A DNA stretch of 64,000 nt. It comes from Neophaeococcomyces mojaviensis. Taxonomy: Eukaryota; Ascomycota; Eurotiomycetes; Chaetothyriales. Of this stretch, positions 56,476 through 64,000 are shown one piece after another; position 1 is the stretch's first letter, and every line of letters begins with the position of its first letter. The DNA lies in the NCBI GenBank assembly GCA_030247915.1, contig JAPDRQ010000014.1, positions 62,001-126,000 on the forward strand, written 5' to 3'. Under the pieces are notes generated by a model. The model had not been told where the DNA came from. It did no database searches and was given only the letters and a program-made list of their open reading frames with translations. A program made the translations under genes and the position numbers.

Positions 56476-56760
56476 CTCTTGCGGTCAAGTGACCCGATAT
56501 TCGCGAGACTTTGGTATCACTCTTCGATTGACGTGAGCTCGATTGTATTGAACCAATTTCATGTTCTACACGCAGAACCAGAAGCGTGTTGCCCGACCTT
56601 CCTGGGCAGGCCATGTTTCCCTCTTTCCTTTCATCATGGTATTGGTGAACTTAACAATAGCTCGGGTCCCTAGATAAAAGTGACTGGTGTTCCGGCTTAT
56701 TAACAATTCGATAACCCCGCAGGTAAGCGGAGCACAATAACTGTCATACTCCATCGCAGT
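56476..56760 (-). pseudogene. Scrambled 5' part of the CYP52-like pseudogene
   Basis: The inverted match to 1225-1455 falls here. Pieces resembling the start of the mature P450 (RAHVNRR, SLANIGSLDR) appear in different frames with stops between. I cannot reconstruct a reading. Confidence 0.45.
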
Positions 56761-56919
56761 ATGTGGAACTCACTCTCGACCACGAGGCAATTCGCTTATG
56801 CCAACTATCCTTTGCAACCCACCAAATGCGGAGACAATGTGAACATCCGTGTTCTCAAGCTTCACCCGCCGCCCTGGTATCTGAGATTGCTGCCGCGAGT
56901 ACTTGTACCTCCCGAGGCA

Positions 56920-59067
56920 CTACACGATAGTAAACTGCTCGACAGTAAACTGCTCTTGCCATCGTCCTGCAGAAAAGCCCTCGAGCTTTGTAAGGATGAA
57001 CAATCCAACCCGAGAGTATGTCTCATCGCCGGAGTTCTTGCGTAGAACCACGATAAAATGGTATCCAAACCCTCGCAGGCCTCCAAGCGGAACTGAAACC
57101 AAAGCATCCCCTTCAACAAGCTGACGGTACACCTCTGCTTCACTTCTCGTTTTCACAGACAAGAAGAGTGTTGCACGACTGCCGTCGATTAGCCACTCAC
57201 CTGGTACGTTCGGATTGTCTTGGTAAGAGTGCCATGGCAACCTCTTAGCCTTGAAACTAAGCCTGATACCTTCGCAAGTAGTTGTGGGGTTAGCTGCTTC
57301 AGATGGCCACGGAGGGGAACTAAGTTGTTTGCCGTCCTGATGTAAGGATATATCTGTCACGTAGCTCTGGAAAACCTGGTTCTTCGCGTAGGACTTCTCG
57401 ACCCTATGACGGTACTCGACTTTGCCGGCCCATCCGGCCCAAGACCACGATGGAAAGCCTGACCTGCGTTGAGGGTCTCTGTCTCCGTCCTCACTGTTCC
57501 AGACATGGGTCCACGCCAAAGCATCGACGAAATAAGATTCCCTCTCAATTTGGGACTTATGAGGGGCATCAAGGTACGGTATACCACACACCTGGTAAAA
57601 TCTGGCGTTACCCTGTTCCACTGTGTACTTGGAGAAATGTTGCATAATACCCTGAAACGCGTTCAGAGAATCTTCCTCTTTTGTCAGGGCTCGACCCGAA
57701 TATTCCTCGATAAATACCAGGTATTGGAGAAACAAGCTGTTGCTGTGCAGATCCTGCTTGACAAGCTTTCCGAACTGCAGCTTCTCGTTCCTTCCAAACA
57801 TGCCAGAGCGCATACAGTCTAGCATCTTAGACCGATTTTGAACATGCATTTTGTCCAGCGGGGTGGCAAGACTTTCGTAGCAATTCATTGCATTGCATTC
57901 GAAGTACATCTGATCGTCAACGAAGGCAAGCCGACGACGACTGAGGACGCCCTCTTGAAAGGTCCAGCCTCTGGTGGACCAAGTTGATGTACGAATGGTG
58001 TCGTGGGGGTCTGCCATGCTCCACATGATCTGATAACCACCCGCCAAAGCAATTTGCTGTTGCTCCCTGGCCCGAGCGCTGACCCCGGGAAGCCCATAGG
58101 TGCCGTCCGAGCCAGCGGCAGCAATTATGGTGAGTTCCGAGCATTCATAAACGGAGTCCATATGACGTATCTGCTCACGCTTGGCATCGTCGTCGCTTTG
58201 ATCGATACAAAACTTGTCGACCCACAGATATTGATAATCAAGCGCTTTCGTGACTGACACCGAATCCGCAACGAGGAGTGGCACGGTTGAAGGCAATCTC
58301 CGAACACGATCGGGCCCTTGTTCACACCCAGCCTGGCCGTCCAACCCGCTCTGCGGCCCCCAGACCCAACTTAACGCCACGTACTTCGCATCCTGTGGTG
58401 CCGGAACAATTTCGAGGGTATCGCAATCAATGAGCCGCAAGTTGGGATATCTCTCCACTGGAGCCTTGCATAATCTGGTGTGATGCCTGGAGCAAAATTT
58501 GATCCAATTGCTAACCGAGTCAGGGACGAAACGTCTTGGAATAGCCTGGGGTATGAACGCCCCTAGCGTGTTCTTATTGTCCGAAACAATGGGGTAGCCG
58601 CGAGACCCGCGGAAGACTGCCTTCCATGGGCAGAGGCCCTGGCAATATGCAGGAAGGACAGCTAAGCACTTGGGGCTGCTATCGAATATCGGCCGGTTCT
58701 TCCCGTGACGACGAAACAGGGCTCGGTTTGACAGTATCGAGAACGCAACCAAAATGTCGTCGTTATCATCGTCGTTAATACCGAAATTCCTAGCTGCCGT
58801 GCGTAGCACATCCTGCTGTGGTAGAAGAATCTCTTCGCTCAAGCTCCGAGCTCGCCATAGTATATCACAAAGGGTACACCCGCTTCCTGACGGAGTCCTG
58901 AAGCGGTTGCCGACTTTGACACCATGCTTCGCGTTCAATATTGATGAAAGGTCAAGCTGCTGGCAATCTGGGCAGATGTTGGCATGAACTTGTCGATCCT
59001 GATTCCTGTCTCCAGTGTCCTGCTGATTCACTCCTTCTTGTAGAGCGGATTGCCTGTCTTCGTCCAT
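56920..59067 (-). CDS. HET-domain protein (heterokaryon incompatibility family)
   Basis: A single-exon 715-codon frame opens at ATG 59067. Residues 32-67 have a CPDCQQLDL and CTLCDI pair typical of HET protein leaders. The HET domain spans about residues 228-385: YVALSWVWGPQSG (block 1), YQYLWVDKFCIDQSDDDAKR with YECSELTIIAAAG (block 2), and STRGWTFQEGVLSRRRLAF (block 3). The C-terminal part has FPSWSWAGWAGKVEYRH, also usual in this family. HET proteins trigger cell death on contact between incompatible fungal cells. The frame is clean, with normal composition, next to heavily damaged neighbours. The last residues (EQFTVEQFTIV) come from a 12-bp tandem duplication. Confidence 0.93.
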   Translation of the reverse strand: MDEDRQSALQEGVNQQDTGDRNQDRQVHANICPDCQQLDLSSILNAKHGVKVGNRFRTPSGSGCTLCDILWRARSLSEEILLPQQDVLRTAARNFGINDDDNDDILVAFSILSNRALFRRHGKNRPIFDSSPKCLAVLPAYCQGLCPWKAVFRGSRGYPIVSDNKNTLGAFIPQAIPRRFVPDSVSNWIKFCSRHHTRLCKAPVERYPNLRLIDCDTLEIVPAPQDAKYVALSWVWGPQSGLDGQAGCEQGPDRVRRLPSTVPLLVADSVSVTKALDYQYLWVDKFCIDQSDDDAKREQIRHMDSVYECSELTIIAAAGSDGTYGLPGVSARAREQQQIALAGGYQIMWSMADPHDTIRTSTWSTRGWTFQEGVLSRRRLAFVDDQMYFECNAMNCYESLATPLDKMHVQNRSKMLDCMRSGMFGRNEKLQFGKLVKQDLHSNSLFLQYLVFIEEYSGRALTKEEDSLNAFQGIMQHFSKYTVEQGNARFYQVCGIPYLDAPHKSQIERESYFVDALAWTHVWNSEDGDRDPQRRSGFPSWSWAGWAGKVEYRHRVEKSYAKNQVFQSYVTDISLHQDGKQLSSPPWPSEAANPTTTCEGIRLSFKAKRLPWHSYQDNPNVPGEWLIDGSRATLFLSVKTRSEAEVYRQLVEGDALVSVPLGGLRGFGYHFIVVLRKNSGDETYSRVGLFILTKLEGFSAGRWQEQFTVEQFTIV

Positions 59068-59267
59068 TCGAATTGCTAAAGAATTACCTTCGCTGTTGTC
59101 TGCAGTCGTGTCATTCCGCCAGACGGAGTGAGGGGATTGAACTTGGGATCGAAAATTCGGATTTTGCGAAAGGTGGAGACCCTACACCGCCATGGAGAAG
59201 GTAATTGGGTTGGTACTCTCGCACTCAGCCACAATGTAGAATCACATGACTGAGCCCGGAGTATGCT

Positions 59268-59580
59268 CTATTTACCTAAGGCTACTTGCTGGTACATCGC
59301 AAGACGCGCACAGTAATCTGCCACACAGGGACATCGACACCATATCATGGTTGGGGTCTTTGCCACCAGCCGGCTTGCCGCAATCTTTCCTGCAGCAGAT
59401 CTGAGCAGATCTTTGGCGCTGTACCCGTGCTCGCCGTGCACATATTCAAGGATAGTCGCCGACGTTCGAGTTCTGGCGCGAGTGCTTACAGTCACACTGA
59501 CGGAGGCTCTGGCTGATGTTCAGTGCACATAGACATCGAACAGGTCAGCACAAATGACATCGAGTTGGAAACCATACCTC
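59268..59580. repeat. Mosaic repeat, partner of 18770-18920
   Basis: Positions 59395-59580 match 18770-18920 in inverted orientation. A minus-strand frame across it (59495-59268) reads like a relic of a coding sequence (TSATILEYVHGEHGYSAKDL), also recognisable at the left copy (TPATTLKYVHRCSTKDL), so the repeat derives from a gene. Confidence 0.7.
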
Positions 59581-59837
59581 GAACTGAACAACACGAAACA
59601 ATACAATGGAGTTCCTACAGCTCGCGCCTTGCTTCGCTACTCGTCTATCGTACAGTGGATGAGCCACACGTGCAAACCTTCGATAGTATAAGTACGGGCA
59701 CGATTTAACTATTTATAATTCTTATATACACCGTTAAAGTATTTTTAAATATAATATATATTGTGCTATTAGAGTCTGTTACGGTCCCTATCTAGGTCCA
59801 TGCAGACTATACTACCTGTACTAAGTAAAAAAACCTC

Positions 59838-60695
59838 CTATAGCCGTGGAGGAAAAAAGCCTTTGGCTTGCCGTGAGGCGCTCTCGTGACCTATATGCGC
59901 GCGCTCGCAGTGGCTCCAGACATGGGAAATGGCATGATACCGCGGAAACGTAGTTGGCTCCAAGTCCGCTTCCATCAGTTCTGCTTCGAGATCGATGAAC
60001 GGGATCCTGCGTTTGATACGAAGTAATCGGATTTTTTGGTCGTGTTGGAAGTCCGCAGGATAGACGAAGCTTTCTTTCTTCTCTGCCTGCTGTTCGCCGT
60101 GTCCCATTTGAAGCAGCCATGTTATGACAACATTGGGCCTGAGAGCCTGTGCCAGCATCGGAGAAAAATGCAAAATGGCGTCCAAAGCGTATTTCAACCC
60201 GAACTCGACCCAGCCCAAGAACATGGCCAAACGAAAACGCAACTTCAGCAGGACATCTAAGCAGCAAGAGCCAGAACGCAGGCCTCGCTGAAGAATAGCC
60301 CTAATCACACTCGTCCAGCTTGCATCCTGAAAGGCCTTCTCTTCTTGGTATCCTAACCTCAATTCGTGGCGATTCATCGCACGAGTTACTTTCAGGATTG
60401 ACCTTGTGGAGATTATGGGGGAAATGGCACTTCCGATAAAAATCATAAAAATCAAAGTAGAGGTTGTTGCATAGCAATAGACCAGATTCACTGAAAGTAT
60501 TCCCGCCAGGCCGGCAAATAGCTTACTCTGCCAGAGCCTCCTGCCACAGAGCAGCGAGGTCGGACCGTGATCCATGGCCATCTTCTTTGGATGCAATCTT
60601 TTCCATGGCACCAGGTCAGCGGTGCTTTGTTCATGTGATGCTTGTGGGCAGGAAAGACAATATTTCAAGCATAGCTGTGGTGGATAATGAGCCAT
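59838..60695 (-). pseudogene. HET-domain protein with membrane leader, truncated in the HET domain
   Basis: The frame from about 60695 has hydrophobic segments (LFAGLAGILSVNLVYCYATT, LIFMIFIGSAISPII) and then a soluble linker. The start of a HET domain follows (IRLLRIKRRIPFIDLEAEL, RYHAISHVWS). The domain stops there at 59838, lacking blocks 2 and 3. Membrane-leader HET proteins are known in fungi. The sequence further downstream, 59700-59830, is AT-rich and carries no continuation. The start could be an internal ATG (for example MAMDHGPTS). Confidence 0.7.
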
Positions 60696-60699
60696 ACTT

Positions 60700-61348
60700 A
60701 GATTCTATCGTTGAGCGGTGCGGCTGAACAAGCTATGATGCAGCTGTGTAGAACTCCCAGATTCGCATGTGGCCTCTTGCAGAATGAGCTGAATCTTCCC
60801 CACAACCAGCCAATGCCAGGAATATACGTGTCCAGAGGCAAAATGGGCCAGACTGAGATGGTATGCAGGCGTCTGTTTTCCCCGCATGATTGTTTGAGCA
60901 CACTCCAAGCGCTTAGGCATATCGTGCTAGTGACCAGAAGGACAACAGTCGTATTCAGCTGTATTGTGAGAGCTGTGTCACAATCACAATGATCAACGGG
61001 AGCACGTTCGGGGTTCCGTGCAGGACACAGCACAATACAGTATCATTGTACGACACATGGGTCATAGTTGACTCTCAATGTTTCCCTGCCCAAAATTTGC
61101 ATTCATCTGACGACTTGCTTTACTAGAACCGTCCACGATGATGCCGTTAAGTAAATTCCGCGAGAAAGTTTCTGGAGAATCACAAGCTGTGGAATACCAG
61201 CTGGGATATAAGTTCGCTGCAACACATGACGTTGCATGAACACATCGTCATCAAAGTGAGAGAACTATCGCCGTGCCCCAGCCTGTTTCAATCTCTCCAC
61301 CACGTCGAGATGACCTCCTTCAGCTTTGATGGAAGCCTGGCGTCAGGA
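60700..61348. other. Gene-free stretch
   Basis: Short frames only. It separates the truncated HET gene from the inverted JmjC-like copy. Confidence 0.4.
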
Positions 61349-62076
61349 GGCCGCAAGGTGCGGTAGAGTGCTGCCCTTTCGCCAGTATGAAAGAGTTCTT
61401 AGTTAATACTGCAAAGGTTAGGCACAAACGCTCATGTTTCCGCTTCGGCAAGCCTCATATAGGGACGGCATTTGCATATTCGTGCGTCAGCAGTGCCATA
61501 CAGGATGGAGCATACTGAAGTATGCGACTCAGTGGACACAGTTACACTCTCTCTTGCCGCGGAGTCATGCTAATATCCCTAGGGGTCAGCCACGTCGTTT
61601 CTTGCGCGTCTCCTGTCGTCGACAAGCCAGCCGAGATGACGGTCCTTCAGGTGGTCGACAAAGGAGGAGCTGATCGCGCCCGCGCAGGGACATGCGACAT
61701 CCACGAGAGGCTCGTTCTTCAGGTACTCGTCCCACACCTTGCGTGCCGCTCGCACCCACCCTCGGTCGTTCTTCCTCTTCGTCCGGAGCACATCTTCCAC
61801 CGCGATCCAGGCACGGAAGGCGTCCCGCTCCCCGGCGTTCTGTAACGCCACCTCGAGCGTCTCCAGAAAGAGAAAGTAATAGTCGCGCTGCTCGTCGGCC
61901 TCGAACTCGGCCTATACGTTGTACCGGAGGTATTGGGCACACAGTCAGACCGACGTTTGCGTAGTACAATCTATCGAGACTAGGAAGCCCCCGGCGACGA
62001 TAAAGACCGCGTATAAGTATCCGGCCGGTAGGTATATCGCCTCCGCCGAGGTAGTATACACTACCACGCCCCCTTT
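61349..62076 (-). pseudogene. JmjC-like fragment, RIP-damaged inverted copy
   Basis: It matches 1-725 in inverted orientation. The C-terminal 90 codons (61851-61579) stay open (NAGERDAFRAWIAVEDVL, GWVRAARKVWDEYLKNEPLV). Upstream, two stops appear where the left copy has W and Q, and the barrel His of AGCLHAVF is Tyr here (AGYLYAVF). Mutation density rises toward the RIP block that starts at about 62080. Confidence 0.75.
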
Positions 62077-62079
62077 TAA

Positions 62080-63060
62080 GACCGCTATCCCTTGGGTGAG
62101 CTTAGTGTACTAACCTCGGTGCTTAGCTATCTACTATAGGTTATAAGGCGTCGGTGAATATACTATCTATATCTTCTCGTATTCGTATAATATAGCGGAG
62201 ATACTATCCCTACTATAGTCTATTACCCTAATTAGTATTAGGTAGAGTATCTTATAGTTAACGATTAATAGATATACCGATATATAAGTCGATAAACGAG
62301 AACTTAGGGGTTATATTAAGTATTATCCGTTGTTCTAGGTACGTTATTATACGCCGATATAACTAGGTATAACTACTAAATATCTTACCTCGTACCTATA
62401 CGCGAGGCTCTATCCCAATAATATAGGTGGGATTATCGGGATTAAGTTTCGCTATTTAATAGAACGTAAGCGTGGTATTAGTTAATTTTTTATCTTATTT
62501 ATAGACTCGAAGGTCTAGTAAACTACGTTAGTATTATTTCGCCTTAATAAGCTCTCTCTATAATATACTATAGGCTTTAATCTTAGCGGCTTCGGCTTAG
62601 AATTATTTAAATATCGGCGCCGGTTATCGTTAATATATTACCGCCGGTACGACTATAGGTAGACCGATCGTATATATTCTCTATAAGGTATATAAATCGT
62701 TTAGTATCGATATCAATAGTATTAGCGTCGAGTGGTTATAAGTAGAATCTAAGTAAATTAGAAAGGCGGGTTTATTATATAAATAGTCGAGTTATAGCGA
62801 TACCGTCGCTTCTTTTACTAAAGGCTGCTCGTCCCGCTCTAAATATACTTATTACGCCTTAGCGTGCCTTTCTATCTTCGGTCCTAGTCGGTATAATAGA
62901 TCTATATATTCCGATAGACCGTTAGATATATCTACCTCAGCCAGCCGTTTATAGTTACTAAAATACTATAAGGTTAGAACGGACAGCCCTAGGTGTCCGT
63001 TAATAGTACTTCGATTACGCTCGAGTAAGTCGGTTAATTATTGATAGGCGTATTATCCGC
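62080..63060. other. RIP-saturated AT-rich block
   Basis: CpA and TpG are nearly absent and TpA abundant, with no open frames. It is continuous with the damaged JmjC-like copy, so it may be the rest of the same gene or repeat in an advanced RIP state. Confidence 0.8.
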
Positions 63061-63339
63061 TTCGTAACAGATGGTGGTACGTGAACGAGGCACTTAGGAG
63101 AATAAAGGCTTGGGGGGAGATATCCCACGCTTGTTACCAACACGCTTTTACGAACTTGTGTGCCTGTCTCTGGCCCCTTAGATATTCGACCGCGGTCCGG
63201 ATATTGTTGTGAGTTCGAACCAAGCGTCGGCCGTTTCCGGCGCCCAGGTGGTGTAGTTGTGCGCGTAGCCAGACGTCGTCCTGGGGTGTCCGGTCCAGGG
63301 TGTTCCATTTTACTGGCGAAGCATCGACTAGCGACACGA

Positions 63340-63590
63340 TGCTCGATTCGGTCATACGTCACAACAGGTGTGCAAGTGTGAGAGTGTAAGAGTGTGAGAG
63401 TGTGAGAGTGTGAGAGTGTGAGAGTGTGAGAGTGTGAGAGTGTGAGAGTGTGAGAGTGTGAAAGTGTGAGGAGTTGCGACGCGTCGCGCAGGTCGCGTAC
63501 ATAACGCGTGGAGGACACCACCGAACTTGGTGGTGGCCATGTCCTCCCAAAAATCGACACCCCACCAGTACTGTCGTTTCTACGGCTTTT
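63340..63590. repeat. Mosaic repeat, partner of 18915-19140
   Basis: It matches 18915-19140 in inverted orientation on both sides of an octamer tract. Confidence 0.8.
63367..63475. repeat. Octamer minisatellite (GTGAGAGT)n
   Basis: About twelve copies of an 8-base unit lie inside the mosaic repeat. The left partner near 19050-19080 has only about three, so the tract has expanded or contracted since duplication. The minus strand gives artificial HTLTLSHS frames. Confidence 0.9.
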
Positions 63591-63599
63591 ACATGACAG

Positions 63600-64000
63600 G
63601 CACCTGTTACTCGATCGCAGTAGATGGGCCACCTCTTTCGGTGGTAATAACTAACCGGCGGGCATCGTAACTATAAGATGTCGCTAAACACTAATCGAGA
63701 TCTAGCCCATAAGTTTATTAGACTATCGAAGCGGAGGAAGACGTTTATAGCCACTATTTCTTCCGCTACTGGCTAGCGACTATATTCAGCCTCTCGTATC
63801 GCTAGACAACACCGCCGTAGCTAAGCTTCTAAGCTAAAAGGAAAACGAGCACCGATACGTAAAGATAATACCGCTTATTAGAATACCATCATGAATCGAG
63901 AGGCCGAGGAGGTCGATACCAAGCCCGTAGCCGGAGTAAGACGAGGTTAACCCTTTTCTAAGATTAATAATATCGACCTCACTGATCCTGCCGTATCTAC
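63600..64000. other. Gene-free end of window
   Basis: TA-rich sequence with few open codons. I see nothing I can support, and a feature may continue beyond the edge. Confidence 0.35.

Noticed and set aside
63367..63475. CRISPR-like array
   Set aside because: It is an uninterrupted 8-base tandem repeat without spacers, in a fungal genome.
63015..63632. 205-codon minus-strand frame rich in HTLTLSHS
   Set aside because: It is generated by the octamer minisatellite and flanking repeat; all frames of the tract are open.
1..64000. Starship-type giant transposon with a DUF3435 tyrosine recombinase
   Set aside because: The cargo-like gene set would fit, but no recombinase motif or insertion-site structure was seen in this window.
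1..64000. tRNA or rRNA genes
   Set aside because: No cloverleaf with T-loop and D-loop motifs or rRNA-like stretch was recognised by eye; a tRNAscan or Infernal run would settle it.

Overview
The window reads as an accessory, repeat-rich region of a filamentous ascomycete, most likely a dothideomycete. The reasons are short introns of 43-80 bp with CTAAC-like branch points, fungal-only families (HET domain, fungal STAND/NLR proteins, a DUF8035-type protein, fungal P450s, an AIM24 piece, Tad1-type LINE, Fot1/pogo, piggyBac and hAT elements), and heavy RIP-type mutation (repeat-induced point mutation: CpA to TpA on either strand). The lineage is an inference from gene families only.

Layout. 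1-1.5 kb: a JmjC-like fragment and a P450-derived segment, both repeated in inverted orientation near 61-62 kb and 56.5 kb. 1.5-6.8 kb: a full-length but RIP-killed LINE. 7.8-10.6 kb: a PPPDE/LRAT-like gene and a divergent small membrane-protein gene. 10.6-13.7 kb: LTR-like repeats and gene-free sequence. 13.7-16.7 kb: a broken NB-ARC/TPR NLR. 16.9-19.4 kb: fragments (ankyrin, DNA ligase N-terminus, NACHT) and mosaic repeats. 20.3-21.9 kb: a nucleoside-phosphorylase/WD40 fusion with nearly identical WD repeats. 22-25.9 kb: a dead piggyBac abutting a 5'-truncated AIM24 gene, then an HNH-nuclease gene with one in-frame stop. 26.7-28.5 kb: an intact DUF8035-type coiled-coil protein. 28.5-35.4 kb: mostly gene-free, with one small secreted cysteine-rich protein. 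35.4-38.1 kb: an intact two-exon cellulose-synthase-like GT2. 39.7-45.4 kb: a second piggyBac and a saturated RIP block between related repeats. 47-50.3 kb: a secreted NTF2-like protein, a small spliced gene and a P450 with one internal stop. 50.7-52.5 kb: a Fot1/pogo element with clear terminal inverted repeats. 53-54.8 kb: a hAT piece joined to a RIP-stopped NACHT protein. 55.3-56.7 kb: a RIP-damaged CYP52-like P450. 56.9-60.7 kb: one intact and one truncated HET gene. 61.3-64 kb: the inverted JmjC copy, a RIP block and a minisatellite repeat.

The genes do not form a pathway. The common thread is a cluster of allorecognition or immune-like families (NB-ARC/TPR, NACHT, PNP-WD40, HET). Most are broken and are interleaved with transposons, while a few single-copy genes (GT2, DUF8035-type, HET at 56.9 kb, NTF2-like, secreted Cys-rich) remain open. 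Many disabling changes are CAA/CAG to TAA/TAG or TGG to TAG, which is what RIP produces. All domain assignments come from reading translated sequence by eye; no database search was run.
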